Assembly: GCF_018449605.1 (NCBI RefSeq)
Contig: NZ_JAAVUW010000002.1
Span: 603,202 to 667,201 of the forward strand
DNA: 64,000 bases
Direction of reading: 5' to 3'
From: Luteibacter sp. dw_328
GTDB lineage: Bacteria; Pseudomonadota; Gammaproteobacteria; Xanthomonadales; Rhodanobacteraceae
A program made the position numbers and the translations under genes. Positions 9,067 through 18,608 of the stretch are shown here, one piece after another. Numbering within the stretch: the first letter of the stretch is position 1; the number at the start of each line of letters is the position of its first letter. The notes under the pieces are model-generated. The model saw only the letters and a program-made list of their open reading frames with translations. It did not search any database and was not told where the DNA came from.

Positions 9067-9367
9067 GCTTCTCGCCCGGGCGATGCAAGGCGTCGATCCC
9101 GACGACCCCGGTGCCGCCCTGCGCATCTTCAGCAACCTGATGGGCCTGGTGCCCTGGTGGAACCTGATCGCCTGGCAGGTTTTTTTCGTCGTCGTCGGCG
9201 CGCTGCTGGGCTGGTGGCGCGGCCGGACCACAGCAGGCATCGTCGGGGCGCTGTTACTGGGTCCCTTCGGCTGGGTCGTTCCCTTCCTGCCAAAGCGGGC
9301 TCCGCCGGCGCCACCGGCCGGTGCAGGCCCCCAGCCGCCCCCGCTGCCGGGCTCGAAAAAGCGTTGA
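9059..9367 (+). CDS. Small membrane protein, unknown
   Basis: 102 residues from a GTG that overlaps the gltX stop by eight bases. Two hydrophobic segments are visible (about [20 protein letters not shown] and [20 protein letters not shown]), followed by a Pro/Ala-rich, basic tail ending KKR. I do not recognise a family with certainty. The upstream in-frame start at 9020 would lie deep in gltX and adds an unlikely Arg/Ser-rich leader. It is probably cotranscribed with gltX. Confidence 0.7.
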   Translation: MDELLARAMQGVDPDDPGAALRIFSNLMGLVPWWNLIAWQVFFVVVGALLGWWRGRTTAGIVGALLLGPFGWVVPFLPKRAPPAPPAGAGPQPPPLPGSKKR

Positions 9368-9407
9368 CGTGGCCTCATGTTAGACTGACGCACACGAGGA
9401 TTTCGAT

Positions 9408-9881
9408 GTGACCACGCAAGCCGCCCACCGACATGACCACGAGCACCACGACGACGCACGCAGCTTCGTCGCGGCGGTCGAGCACGCCTCGAATGAGCGT
9501 GGCCTGCGGTTGACTCCGTTGCGCCGGGAAGTCCTCGAGTTGGTGGCCAGTGCAGGCAAGCCCGTGAAGGCCTATGACCTGCTGGACAGGCTTCGCGAGA
9601 AGCACGGCAACGCCGCGCCGCCGACGGTCTACCGGGCGCTCGATTTCCTGCTCGAGAACAGCTTCATCCACAAGCTCGAGTCCATCAACGCCTACGTGTC
9701 CTGCCACCATCCGGCCGAATCGCATCAGGTGCCCTTCCTGATCTGCGACAAGTGCCAGTGCGCGCAGGAGGTCTGCGACGAGCGCGTCGCGGAGCTGATC
9801 GAGTTGCAGGCCAAGGCCCTGGGGTTCCGTCCGCAGGCCCAGACCCTCGAAGTCCACGGCATCTGCAAGAACTGTCGGTAG
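9408..9881 (+). CDS. zur: Fur-family zinc uptake regulator Zur
   Basis: 157 residues. A His-rich N-terminus (HRHDHEHHDD) is followed by a winged helix (LTPLRREVLELVASAGKPVKAYDLL; TVYRALDFLLENSFIHKLES). The dimerisation domain has CHHP, CDKCQC and CKNC, the structural zinc cysteines of Fur/Zur. With zinc bound it represses zinc-homeostasis genes. The assignment to Zur over Fur rests on this motif set and on the downstream Zur-box candidate with metal-transport genes. The start is a GTG behind a GAGG sequence. Confidence 0.9.
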   Translation: MTTQAAHRHDHEHHDDARSFVAAVEHASNERGLRLTPLRREVLELVASAGKPVKAYDLLDRLREKHGNAAPPTVYRALDFLLENSFIHKLESINAYVSCHHPAESHQVPFLICDKCQCAQEVCDERVAELIELQAKALGFRPQAQTLEVHGICKNCR

Positions 9882-9930
9882 CCCTTGTGTGGGGCCGGGT
9901 ACAGAAATCGTTGATTTGCTTGGCTTCTGC

Positions 9931-9949
9931 AATGTTATAAAGTAGCATT
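9931..9949. promoter_or_regulatory. Candidate Zur box
   Basis: AATGTTATAAAGTAGCATT is an imperfect 19-base palindrome (half-sites AATGNTA / TANCATT). It resembles the gammaproteobacterial Zur operator rich in GTTATA/TATAAC and lies 31 bases before the merC start, immediately after zur. Confidence 0.65.
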
Positions 9950-9980
9950 GCTTGCCTGGACCCGTCCAAGAAGTCACGCT

Positions 9981-10448
9981 ATGCATCTCATGACCGATCT
10001 CCCTGTCGAATCCCCAGTCGATTCAGAGGCGCCCCGGCGCTGGTGGCACGCCGCCGACCGCGTCGGTGCGACGGCGTCGTTCCTTTGCGCCATCCACTGC
10101 GCCGCGCTGCCTTTCGTGCTGGCGCTGCTTCCGGTGCTGGGTCTTTCGTTTCTCGCCGACCACCGTTTCGAAGCGGGCTTCGTCGCTTTTGCATGCGTCC
10201 TGGCCAGCGCGGCGCTCATATCCGGTTTCCGCCGTCATCGCCGCCGCCTGCCGTTGATCCTGGCGACACCTGGCCTGATGCTGCTGGTGCTGGGAGTGAC
10301 CTTCCTGCACAGCGACTCGCTCATCATTCATAGCGTGCTCGTTGCGTGCGGCGGTTTCCTGCTGGCTTCGGCGCATTTCGTTAACCTGCGAGTAGACCGC
10401 AGCGAGCATGCGGGCCACATCCACGGCCCGTCCTGCGCGCACCCGTGA
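9981..10448 (+). CDS. MerC-domain membrane protein
   Basis: 155 residues with about four transmembrane segments. The first carries the metal-binding pattern FLCAIHCAALP (CxxHC) of the MerC family, and the C-terminus is His/Cys-rich (HAGHIHGPSCAHP). MerC proteins are inner-membrane metal carriers first described for mercury. Here there is no mer operon, and the Zur-box candidate in front suggests a zinc-linked role, which is inference. The ATG at 9981 is preferred over the TTG at 9948, which lies inside the operator; the ATG at 9990 is an alternative. Confidence 0.8.
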   Translation: MHLMTDLPVESPVDSEAPRRWWHAADRVGATASFLCAIHCAALPFVLALLPVLGLSFLADHRFEAGFVAFACVLASAALISGFRRHRRRLPLILATPGLMLLVLGVTFLHSDSLIIHSVLVACGGFLLASAHFVNLRVDRSEHAGHIHGPSCAHP

Positions 10449-10484
10449 TTGTGTAACCGCGGCACGATTCCCTAGCCTTCGCGC

Positions 10485-11450
10485 ATGGCACACGATCACT
10501 CCCAAGCCCACGCCGGCCACTCGCACGGCGAGGCGCACGCGCACGACCATAGCCACTTCGAAGGGAGCAGCGAGAAGAAGCTGCTGTTCGCTTTCGTCCT
10601 CACCCTGATCATGCTGCTGGTGGAGGCGGCCGGAGGCATGGTCTCCGGATCGCTGGCCCTGCTGGCGGATGCGGGTCATATGCTGGTCGATGCACTGGCC
10701 CTGTTGCTGGCCTTCCTCGGGGCGCGGTTCGCCGCACGACCTGCCGACGCGCAGCGCAGCTTCGGCTACGGCCGTATCGAGGTCCTTGCCGGCTTCGTGA
10801 ACGCGCTGACGCAGTTCGCGCTGGTCGCCTTCATCATCGTCGAGGCCGTGCAGCGGCTCTTCGATCCCCAGCCCATCCTGTCCGGTGTGATGCTGGTGGT
10901 GGCGCTGATCGGCCTCGTTGCCAATGTGGTGGTTCTTCGCACGTTGCACGGTCACGACCCTGACGACGTCAACATCGCCGGCGCCAGCCTGCATGTCCTC
11001 GGTGATCTGCTCGGCTCGGTCGCCGCGGTGCTCGCGGCCCTGGCCGTGCGCTGGGCCGGCTGGCTCTGGGCGGATCCCGTGCTGTCGATCCTGGTCTCGC
11101 TGCTGATCCTGCGCAGTGCGTGGTCGCTGCTGCGTCGCTCGGGTCATATCCTGCTCGAAGGCACACCCGAAGGCGTGCACCTGTCCGATATCGAAAAGGG
11201 CCTGCGCGAGGCGGACGAGAACATCCTCGACATCCACCACGTGCATGTCTGGCAGGTCACGGCCGGCTCGCGGATGGCCACGCTGCATGCCGAGCTGAAG
11301 CCCGGTGCCGATCAGTCGCGCTGTCTCACCGCCATCAAGACCATGCTCATCGAGCGCTGGCAGGTGGGTCATGCCACCGTCCAGTTCGACCCGGGCCCGT
11401 GTCCGGACGAGCTCGAAGGCTGTGGTAAGGGCGGCCGGGGCGTTCCCTGA
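10485..11450 (+). CDS. Cation diffusion facilitator (zinc exporter, CzcD/ZitB-like)
   Basis: 321 residues. A His-rich N-terminus (HDHSQAHAGHSHGEAHAHDHSH) precedes six transmembrane helices and a cytoplasmic domain. The metal site is of the HD-HD type: ADAGHMLVD in helix 2 and HVLGD in helix 5, typical of zinc-transporting CDF proteins. The C-terminal domain contains DIHHVHVWQVTAGSRMATLHAEL. It should export Zn2+ (possibly Co2+/Cd2+) in exchange for protons. It lies 36 bases after merC, probably in the same operon. Confidence 0.93.
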   Translation: MAHDHSQAHAGHSHGEAHAHDHSHFEGSSEKKLLFAFVLTLIMLLVEAAGGMVSGSLALLADAGHMLVDALALLLAFLGARFAARPADAQRSFGYGRIEVLAGFVNALTQFALVAFIIVEAVQRLFDPQPILSGVMLVVALIGLVANVVVLRTLHGHDPDDVNIAGASLHVLGDLLGSVAAVLAALAVRWAGWLWADPVLSILVSLLILRSAWSLLRRSGHILLEGTPEGVHLSDIEKGLREADENILDIHHVHVWQVTAGSRMATLHAELKPGADQSRCLTAIKTMLIERWQVGHATVQFDPGPCPDELEGCGKGGRGVP

Positions 11451-11534
11451 ACGGGGCTCAGGCTTGCCATTTGCGGCTCCGCTGATACGATGGCGGGCCG
11501 TTCCTCATCATTATTCAGAATCAAGGAGTTTCCC

Positions 11535-11702
11535 ATGGGCAAGGGCGATCGCCGCACCCGTCGCGGCAAGATCAACCGTCATAGCTATGGCAACGCTCGT
11601 CCGCACGTTGACGTCGTCACCGGTGCAGCCGTTGCAAAGCCGGCTGCTGCCAAGCCGGCCGCCGCTGCCGCCAAGAAGGCGGCCCCGCGCAAGAAGGCTT
11701 AA
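11535..11702 (+). CDS. 30S ribosomal protein THX
   Basis: 55 residues, very basic. The N-terminal MGKGDRRTRRGKINRHSYG matches the THX/Thx signature (MGKGD then TxxGK and SYG). The C-terminal half is an Ala/Lys low-complexity tail (KPAAAKPAAAAAKKAAPRKK). The open frame begins at 11490, but the ATG at 11535 with its AAGGAG ribosome site is clearly the start. It has its own terminator 24 bases downstream and sits alone between the CDF gene and a convergent methyltransferase. Confidence 0.9.
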   Translation: MGKGDRRTRRGKINRHSYGNARPHVDVVTGAAVAKPAAAKPAAAAAKKAAPRKKA

Positions 11703-11725
11703 TTGCCTTTCCAGCGTGAGATGAA

Positions 11726-11749
11726 AAGCCCCGCATTGCGGGGCTTTTT
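11726..11749 (+). terminator. Terminator after THX
   Basis: Perfect nine-base stem AAGCCCCGC / GCGGGGCTT with an ATT loop and a following T run. It also lies 3' of the convergent methyltransferase gene. Confidence 0.9.
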
Positions 11750-11761
11750 GTTGGGCCCGAT

Positions 11762-12490
11762 TCAGAGCTCGAGCCGGTCGCCGAACTCGAAGTGGCCGTC
11801 CGCCGGAGCGGCGATCGCGTTCTGCTGGACGATGCCGGGGAAGATGTTGTTTTCGATGCCGGCGTGGTTATCGCTGTTGTACAGATAGGGTACGTGCGAC
11901 CACACACGGTAACCGAGGGCCTTGATCGACGCGATTTCCGCCGCCGCCTGGTCCATCCCGGACAGGCGTACGTAGAGCAGGGGACGGTGCTCGCGCAGGG
12001 TCTCCGTGGCTCCGGCAAGCGCGTCCACGAGCGTGTCGGCGAGGTTGAACTTCATCAGGTGTACCGATTCCAGTTGCAGGCTGTCGATCGTGATCGCGCG
12101 AACGGCCTCTTTCGCGCCAAACGAGTGCAGCCCCGTGCTGCGACCCAGCCAGGCCGGATGCGTGAAAACATTGTCGAGCTGGTTGAGCGCCACGTTCGCG
12201 CACAGCTGTTGGAATCGTATGCGGCGCGGTTCCACGACATGCACCTGTCCAAGGGGACCGACGGCGTGAGCCATCCACAGCGCATGTGCGGCGAAATCGC
12301 CGCCGAACTCGAGGATGGTCTGCCCCTCTTCGATGAGCCCGCTGAGCAGGTTGGTCTCGTGCTCGGCCCATTCGCCATAGAGCTGGAGTGAGCGCGCGAC
12401 GACGTTGTCGGTGGCGACTGCCGCGGTAATGCCATAGCGCGTGGTCCAGAACGGGGAAGACGCGCCGTTGGGGGGATGCGGGGAATTCAT
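11762..12490 (-). CDS. FkbM-like SAM-dependent methyltransferase
   Basis: 242 residues. A Rossmann-type core shows ILEFGGDFAAHALWMAHAV and then VHVVEPRRIRFQQLCANVALNQL, the layout of FkbM-family methyltransferases: an acidic residue after strand 2 (VVEP) and a QLCANV helix. The usual DVGANxG glycine motif is replaced by EFGGDFA, so catalytic competence is not assured. The late part (LLYVRLSGMDQAAAEIASIKALGYRVWSHVPYLYN) resembles the FkbM C-terminus. It follows the lipoprotein gene on the same strand by 20 bases. The substrate is unknown. Confidence 0.7.
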   Translation of the reverse strand: MNSPHPPNGASSPFWTTRYGITAAVATDNVVARSLQLYGEWAEHETNLLSGLIEEGQTILEFGGDFAAHALWMAHAVGPLGQVHVVEPRRIRFQQLCANVALNQLDNVFTHPAWLGRSTGLHSFGAKEAVRAITIDSLQLESVHLMKFNLADTLVDALAGATETLREHRPLLYVRLSGMDQAAAEIASIKALGYRVWSHVPYLYNSDNHAGIENNIFPGIVQQNAIAAPADGHFEFGDRLEL

Positions 12491-12510
12491 GGGTGTACTG
12501 CCTTCCTGTT

Positions 12511-14289
12511 CTAGAGAGTGGCGCGTGCGATTGCCAGCTGGCGCACGGCCTGGGCGAGCGCATGGCGGTCATGGCCGGTGGTGTCGGCTGTCTGGGTCCA
12601 GCCGCGACACGTGTCGCGCCAGAGGTTGAGCAGATGGCTGTCGCCACCACCGCTGCGCCATGCGGCCTCGCACAGTGCGCTGGCGCCGGCGAAATCGCCT
12701 TCGCGCAGGCGCGTCGCCGCCATGGCGGTGCGTGCACCGACGGAATCGGCCTCCATGGATGCGAGTTCGCGTCCCAACGATGCGGCAACTTCGCCCTGGA
12801 TAGCGCGGCCAGGTAACGATTCGTAGGTCAGCTGGATAGCGAGGCGACATTCGAGCGCGTCCATTCGCCAGGCGGGATGTTGCTCGGCGAGAAAGGCGTG
12901 GGTGAGCGCCAGCGTGCAGGCGTCGACGGCATCGGCGGGTGGTAGCACCATGGCGCGCAGTCGCGCACAGCGCGCGAGCAGGAGCGCGGTTTCGGCCTCG
13001 CCGTCGCGCGTGTGAGCTTCTTCGAGCAGGGCCTGCGCGCGGTCCAGGCTGGCGAGGCGTGCCGCGCCTTTCGCGCCTTCCGCTCGCTGGAGGAAGACCT
13101 CCGCTCGCCGACGCAGGGCGCGCGTCATCGCCTCCGGCCCGATGGTCGCGAGACGATCGCACAGGGCTTCGGCTTCGGCCTGTCGCGCGGACGCGCCACC
13201 ACCGAGCAACCAGCCCGCCCAGGTCAGCTGCACGTCGATCCATGCGTCGAGCACGGGCGTTTCTTCCGCGCCGAGGTCGACGGCCTGGCGGGCCTGGAGC
13301 GCGCGCAGGGCAAACAATCGTGTCGCTCCCGAAAGGCGCTCGATGCGAGCCAGCTCCACACGAATGGCGCGGGCTACCCAGTGCGGACGATCCGTGTCGG
13401 TCGCGCGATTTATCCCGTCGCGAGTACGCTGGGCGGCCTCCTCGAGTGGCGCCTCGGCGCCTCGCCGGTGATGGTCGCGAGAGCGCAGCACGAGAATGGC
13501 CGGCAAAAGCCAGCGTGCCAGCCGGGCGTCGTCATCACCATCTTTGCCTGCGTCCTCGAGGATGGCTTGCCAGGCTTCGACGCTGGTCGTGCCTTCGCCG
13601 ACGCGGCGAATTTCCGGAAACCGCTCGTCGCCGATGAGGTGAAGGGCGGGGCTCGCATCGATGGCGTGGAGTGCATTCAGTAGCGAAGCCACCCGAACGA
13701 ACGAGGCGGGTGGGGAGGCCGCTGCCTCGGGCGCGTGTGTCGGTGACAGAAGCAGGTCGACCGGCTCGGGGACCACGTAGAGCAGCGGGGTGGCGTACGG
13801 TGAGTCTTCGTAGACCCATTCAGGCGATTTCATCTCGGTGGCCTCGGAGGGCGCCAAGGGGGTGACGTCGGCGAATGCACCCGCTATCGACGGGGGTGGG
13901 GATGGCGCGCGCCGCGCGCGGCGCCGACGCTGCCATGTCAAATGGGCGAGGACGCCGCCAATTATCATGGCCACGACGGCCAGCACCCAGACGAGCCGGT
14001 CGCCAGCAGGCTCCGGGGTGGGAGCGTTTGCCGTTGCGGGTGCCAACAGGAGGGTGGCCACGGCGGGATGGCGGGCAAGTCCAGGCGCCGTGCTGGCGGA
14101 CGAAGGCGGGGCTTCCATCGCGTCGAGCATGCGCGACACGTCTCGCATCTGCCGGGCACGCGTGGCGCGTTCGACGGCGGTCTCCCGGGGATCGGCGCAC
14201 GCGCCGAGCAGCGACAGGGCGAACATCAGGCTTGCGACGCGGCGGGACGTGGCGCGATTCCCGCGGTGTGCTGGCGGTGGTGCGTTCAA
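12511..14289 (-). CDS. Large lipoprotein with TPR-like helical repeats, unknown
   Basis: 592 residues. The N-terminus has a lipoprotein signal (RRVASLMFALSLLGACAD, lipobox LGAC). A low-complexity Ala/Pro stretch is followed by a second hydrophobic segment near residues 98-117 (VWVLAVVAMIIGGVLAHLTW) with a basic RRRRARR flank. From about residue 240 onward the chain is Ala/Leu/Arg-rich helical repeat, TPR- or SEL1-like by eye. I do not recognise a named family. A lipid anchor plus a later membrane segment is unusual and could make the protein span the periplasm or the inner membrane. The FkbM-like gene is immediately downstream. Confidence 0.65.
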   Translation of the reverse strand: MNAPPPAHRGNRATSRRVASLMFALSLLGACADPRETAVERATRARQMRDVSRMLDAMEAPPSSASTAPGLARHPAVATLLLAPATANAPTPEPAGDRLVWVLAVVAMIIGGVLAHLTWQRRRRARRAPSPPPSIAGAFADVTPLAPSEATEMKSPEWVYEDSPYATPLLYVVPEPVDLLLSPTHAPEAAASPPASFVRVASLLNALHAIDASPALHLIGDERFPEIRRVGEGTTSVEAWQAILEDAGKDGDDDARLARWLLPAILVLRSRDHHRRGAEAPLEEAAQRTRDGINRATDTDRPHWVARAIRVELARIERLSGATRLFALRALQARQAVDLGAEETPVLDAWIDVQLTWAGWLLGGGASARQAEAEALCDRLATIGPEAMTRALRRRAEVFLQRAEGAKGAARLASLDRAQALLEEAHTRDGEAETALLLARCARLRAMVLPPADAVDACTLALTHAFLAEQHPAWRMDALECRLAIQLTYESLPGRAIQGEVAASLGRELASMEADSVGARTAMAATRLREGDFAGASALCEAAWRSGGGDSHLLNLWRDTCRGWTQTADTTGHDRHALAQAVRQLAIARATL

Positions 14290-14395
14290 CGGTGTTCCTT
14301 ACAACGCGCGGCGTGTGCCACGCGAGATCGACATCAACGATCTTAGGCGAGAAGTTCCCGCCTATCGATGGAACAATTCGGAAAAATCGCGCGGA

Positions 14396-15634
14396 TTACG
14401 TCGTATTGGGACGCTCGCCGGCCACTCGCACTTCGTGTAACAGATCACCGCCAATCCAGTAGCAAAGCTCCGGTAAATGGCGAATGTTCCAGATGGCGAG
14501 ATCAGCACGCCGACCCGGCGCAAGGACGCCGCGGTCGTCGAGGCCGAGCGCGCGCGCGGCGTGGATCGTCGCACCACGAAGCGCTTCTTCGGGCGTCAGG
14601 CGGAACAGGGTGCAGGCCATGCCCATCGCAAGGCGAAGCGACAGGAGGGGGGATGTGCCGGGATTGAGATCGGTGGCCACGGCCATGGCTACGCCGTGCC
14701 GACGGAATGCTTCGATGGGCGGCGGGCGGGTGTCGCGCAGGGCGTAGTAGGCGCCGGGTAGCAACACGGCCACGGTCCCGCCCTGCGCCATGGCGCGCAC
14801 GCCGTCTTCGCTCGTCCATTCGAGATGATCTGCGGAGAGGCCGCCGTAGCGCGCGACCAGCGCCGCACCGCCCAGGTCGGACAGCTGTTCCGCGTGGAGC
14901 TTGACCGGCAGGCCCAGTTCGCTGGCCTTGCGGAAAAGTCGCTCGGTCTCGGCATGGGTGAAGCCGATGCCTTCGCAGAATGCATCGACCGCATCGACCA
15001 GCGATTCTTCGGCCAGCGAAGGCAGCATGGTGTCGCAGACCAGGGCGACGTAGTCGTCGCGGCGTCCCGCGTATTCGGGCGGCAGGGCATGCATGCCGAG
15101 GAAGCTGGTGCGCACGTCGATGCCCAGCTCGACACCGATACGCCGCGCCACACGAAGCATGCGCCGCTCGGCGTCGGGCTCCAGGCCATAGCCGGACTTG
15201 ATTTCCAGCGTGGTCACGCCGTCGGCCAGCAAGGCTTTCGCACGCGGCAGGGACTGTCGCAGCAGTTCGTCTTCGCTGGCCGCACGCGTCGCGCGCACGC
15301 TGGAGACGATGCCGCCGCCGGCACGCGCGATCTCCTCGTACGTCGCGCCCTCGAGGCGTTGCTCGAATTCCTGCGCACGGTCGCCGCCGAAGACCAGATG
15401 CGTGTGGCAGTCGATGAGGCCGGGTGTCACCCAGGTGCCGGGCAAGGATTCGACCCGGTGCGCCAGCGCATGGGGCTCGCCGTGCAATGCGCTGCGCGGC
15501 CCCGCGAACGTGATGACGCCGTCGCGCCAGCCGATCGCACCGTCCGCGATCGCCCCATAGGGCACGCCATTGTCGACGAGCGTGGCGAGGCCGACGTCCA
15601 GTAGCAGGCCGTCCCAGCGGTCATCGGTGGTCAT
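14396..15634 (-). CDS. hutI: Imidazolonepropionase
   Basis: Hydrolyses 4-imidazolone-5-propionate to N-formimino-L-glutamate, the third step of histidine degradation. 412 residues, amidohydrolase superfamily. Metal ligands are visible in [11 protein letters not shown], in [12 protein letters not shown] and near DLNPGTSP. The open frame extends to 15994 inside clcA, but the ATG at 15634 overlaps the clcA stop (ATGA) and starts a normal-length protein. Together with hutF at 18609 it supplies two of the five steps of the HutF-type route; hutH, hutU and hutG are not in the window. Confidence 0.93.
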   Translation of the reverse strand: MTTDDRWDGLLLDVGLATLVDNGVPYGAIADGAIGWRDGVITFAGPRSALHGEPHALAHRVESLPGTWVTPGLIDCHTHLVFGGDRAQEFEQRLEGATYEEIARAGGGIVSSVRATRAASEDELLRQSLPRAKALLADGVTTLEIKSGYGLEPDAERRMLRVARRIGVELGIDVRTSFLGMHALPPEYAGRRDDYVALVCDTMLPSLAEESLVDAVDAFCEGIGFTHAETERLFRKASELGLPVKLHAEQLSDLGGAALVARYGGLSADHLEWTSEDGVRAMAQGGTVAVLLPGAYYALRDTRPPPIEAFRRHGVAMAVATDLNPGTSPLLSLRLAMGMACTLFRLTPEEALRGATIHAARALGLDDRGVLAPGRRADLAIWNIRHLPELCYWIGGDLLHEVRVAGERPNTT

Positions 15635-16986
15635 GCGGGTGTCGCTCCTTCGGTAGCGGGAGAGTCGCGGCGCACGCGCTCCTCCTCGTATTTGTCGATG
15701 AGCACATCGGCCAGTGCTTTGTAGACGGGAACACGGCAGACCAGGCCAGAGACCGCTCGCGCCAGCAGGCAGGCCGCCATGATCGGCAACGCCATCTGGT
15801 GATTGGCTGTGAGTTCCAGCGAAATCACGACGGCCGTCAGCGGCGCCTGGGTGACGCCGGCGAGATACGCCGCCATGCCGAGCAGCACGACGGCCGAGTT
15901 GTCCGCGCTGGGCAGGAGCTGGGCGATGTTGCCCCCGAGGCCGGCCCCCACGGCTAGTGCCGGGGAGAAGATGCCGCCCGGAATACCAGCCCACGACGAA
16001 GCGATGTTGCCGAGGAACTTGAGCACGCCGAACAGGGGGCCGGTGTCGCTGTGGCCCTGGAGGATGTCACGCGCCTGGCCATAGCCGGTGCCGTAAAGGC
16101 CGTTGGCACTCAGCAGGCTGAGCAGAACGAGTGCGAGGCCGCAGGCCGCGGCGAAAACCACGGGCTGGCGGGCGCGCAGTCGCCCCATCGCCCCGCGAAA
16201 GCCGGTAGCCGAGGGAATGATCAGGCGCGCGAACAGGCCGCCGGCAAGGCCACCGACGATGCCGGTGAGAAGGACGGCGATCCATGCCCTGCCCAGTGGC
16301 AAGGCGGCCGTGATATCGCCGAAGTAGGCGTAGTTGCCGACGATGCCCAGCGAGACGACACCGGCCACGACGATGGCGGTGAGCAGCGTGCCACTGATGC
16401 GGTGTTCGAACGTGCCGGACATTTCTTCGATGGCAAAGACGACACCGGCCAGTGGCGTGTTGAAAGCCGCGGCGAGGCCGGCGGCCGAGCCGGCAAGGAT
16501 GAACCGGCCGGCGGCCGTGGGATCGTCGAATCCGAACCGGCGCCCCATGGAATACAGCAGTCCCGCGCCGATGTGCACGGTGGGTCCTTCGCGACCGACC
16601 GAAGCGCCACCGAGCAAGGCGGCAAGGGTGAGCGCCATCTTGCCTGCGGCCACCTTGAGCGAGAGCAGGCGCGTGCGGAAGTCTTCGTCCTCCACTTTCA
16701 GCGCGGCGATGGCCTGCGGGATGCCGGACCCGCGAGTGGCCTTCAGGGCTCCCTGGGTGAGCCAGCAGAGCAGGGCGAACACGGCAGGCGTGATCAGTAG
16801 CGGCACCCACCAGCCGTGCGAGGCCACGCTGTGGAATAGCTCAAAGGCGAAATCCGCGGCCTTCGCGAAGAGCACGGCGGCAAGGCCGACCACGATGGCG
16901 CCGCTCCAGAACAGGATGCGGCGGCGCCATTGCTCGGGTGACAGCCAGTCGTGCTGGCCGAACGCCCGGAGTCGATCGAGATTCAC
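15631..16986 (-). CDS. clcA: ClC-family chloride channel/transporter
   Basis: 451 residues, the length of short ClC proteins without CBS domains. The selectivity-filter segments are present: GSGIP (about residue 86), GREGP with the gating Glu (about 130) and [18 protein letters not shown] (about 340). It should exchange chloride for protons across the inner membrane, usually for acid resistance. It overlaps the genes on both sides by four bases, in the order GNAT-nitrilase, clcA, hutI, so all three are probably translated from one minus-strand mRNA. Confidence 0.93.
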   Translation of the reverse strand: MNLDRLRAFGQHDWLSPEQWRRRILFWSGAIVVGLAAVLFAKAADFAFELFHSVASHGWWVPLLITPAVFALLCWLTQGALKATRGSGIPQAIAALKVEDEDFRTRLLSLKVAAGKMALTLAALLGGASVGREGPTVHIGAGLLYSMGRRFGFDDPTAAGRFILAGSAAGLAAAFNTPLAGVVFAIEEMSGTFEHRISGTLLTAIVVAGVVSLGIVGNYAYFGDITAALPLGRAWIAVLLTGIVGGLAGGLFARLIIPSATGFRGAMGRLRARQPVVFAAACGLALVLLSLLSANGLYGTGYGQARDILQGHSDTGPLFGVLKFLGNIASSWAGIPGGIFSPALAVGAGLGGNIAQLLPSADNSAVVLLGMAAYLAGVTQAPLTAVVISLELTANHQMALPIMAACLLARAVSGLVCRVPVYKALADVLIDKYEEERVRRDSPATEGATPA

Positions 16987-18554
16987 TTGCCCTCCGGCAT
17001 GCGCGACCAGCGCACCTGGTAGAGGTCGAAGCGACGGTCCTTCAGGTTCGTCACCGCGCCAGAGTTGCGGGCACGGGCGAGATTTTCCAGGCGTAAGTCG
17101 GCAAACAAGACGGTCTCGATATTGGGTGTGGAGTCCGCGGCGATACCGTCACGGGCGAAGGGCAGGTCGCTTGGTGTGAGGATGCAGCTCTGCGCGTACT
17201 GGATGTCGAAATTGTTGACGCCGGGCAGGTTGCCGACATTGCCGGAAAGCACCACGTAGCATTGGTTTTCGATGGCGCGCGCCTGCGAGCAATAACGTAC
17301 GCGCAGGTAGCCCTCGCGCACGTCGGTGCAGAACGGTACGAACAGGATCAGTGCGCCCTGGTCCGTGAGGTGGCGGGCCACCTCGGGAAATTCCGAGTCG
17401 TAGCAGATCATCACGCCGATCGGTCCGCAGTCGGTCTGGATCGTCGCCGCGGTATCCCCGCCGGTGATATTCCAGACGTTGCGCTCGCTGGGGGTAGGGT
17501 GCAGCTTCTCGCGCTCGTGGATGGAACCGTCGCGCAGGCACACGTAGCAGACGTTGTGGATATCGCCGTTCGGCTGCCGTGTCGGGTGTGAACCACCGAT
17601 GATGTTGATGTTGTAGTGCACGGCCAGCCGATGGAACATCGCCTTGACCTCGTCGGTGTACTCGGAGAGTCGACGAATGGAATCCACGGGCGACAGCTCG
17701 GCGTTCTCGATCGAGAGCAACTGCAGCGTGATCAGCTCGGGAAAGGCAACGAAGTCGGCGTCGTAATCGGCGGCGATATCGACGAAGTATTCGACCTGCG
17801 TGGCGAATTCGGCAAAGGAGCTGATCCGCCGTTGCTGGTACTGGACCGAAGCCACGCGCACGGAATCCGGGAGACGATGGCTCTGTGAGACCTTCGGCGT
17901 ATCCGGGTGATCGTGGAGCTGCGGGTTGCGCCAGATCAGGTGCGCCGCGTAACCGAGCGATTCATGGTCCGACGGCACGTATTCGCGCAACAGGCCAATG
18001 ACTTCGAAACCGTTGCGCAATTGGAAGCTGAGCGTGGCATCGCGACGGCTGCCGTCGACCACGGCCTGCACATAGCCTTCCGCGCTGCCGTAGCGGGCGA
18101 TCGCGCGGGCCAGTCCCGGCATGCGGCCGCCGAAGACGATACCGCGGAGTTTCAGGTCGGTGCACAGTCGCTTGCGCGCCATGTACAGGCGCTGCCCGAT
18201 GCGCATGCCGCGGTAATCCGGGTGGACCACCACTTCCATGCCGTAGAGCCAGTCGCCCTTCGGGTCATGGCGCGAGGCAAAGCCGCCGCCGGTGATCTGC
18301 ATCCAGGTGTGCGGCGCGAGCGCCACGGCCTCGTTGATGCGGAACGTGGCGCAGAAGCCGACGATCTTCCCCTCGTACTCGACCACGAACTGGCCTTCGG
18401 GGAAGTGGGTCTGCTGGCCCTGCAACATTTCCGGCGAATGGCCCCATTCGGGCGTGTAGACGCGGGCGGTGAGGGCGACGAGTTCAGGCACGTCGGTCGG
18501 ACGCGCCAGACGAAGCAGCAGCTTCGGCGATTGAGCGGCGATGATCTCGGTCAT
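16983..18554 (-). CDS. GNAT acetyltransferase fused to carbon-nitrogen hydrolase
   Basis: 523 residues, two domains. Residues about 10-215 form a GNAT fold with the acetyl-CoA loop in VVVHPDYRGMRIGQRLY. Residues about 230-520 form a nitrilase-superfamily hydrolase with the Glu-Lys-Cys triad visible in FPELITLQ, REKLHPTPSE and VMICYDSEFPE. The fusion is a known architecture whose substrate is not established. The frame is open to 18581, but the ATG at 18554 fits better; hutF starts 54 bases away in the opposite direction. First gene of the clcA-hutI string. Confidence 0.88.
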   Translation of the reverse strand: MTEIIAAQSPKLLLRLARPTDVPELVALTARVYTPEWGHSPEMLQGQQTHFPEGQFVVEYEGKIVGFCATFRINEAVALAPHTWMQITGGGFASRHDPKGDWLYGMEVVVHPDYRGMRIGQRLYMARKRLCTDLKLRGIVFGGRMPGLARAIARYGSAEGYVQAVVDGSRRDATLSFQLRNGFEVIGLLREYVPSDHESLGYAAHLIWRNPQLHDHPDTPKVSQSHRLPDSVRVASVQYQQRRISSFAEFATQVEYFVDIAADYDADFVAFPELITLQLLSIENAELSPVDSIRRLSEYTDEVKAMFHRLAVHYNINIIGGSHPTRQPNGDIHNVCYVCLRDGSIHEREKLHPTPSERNVWNITGGDTAATIQTDCGPIGVMICYDSEFPEVARHLTDQGALILFVPFCTDVREGYLRVRYCSQARAIENQCYVVLSGNVGNLPGVNNFDIQYAQSCILTPSDLPFARDGIAADSTPNIETVLFADLRLENLARARNSGAVTNLKDRRFDLYQVRWSRMPEGK

Positions 18555-18608
18555 TCCCGCATTATGCCCGTCGGTTAACATGCCCGCTGGATCCCACAGG
18601 ACACCCCC

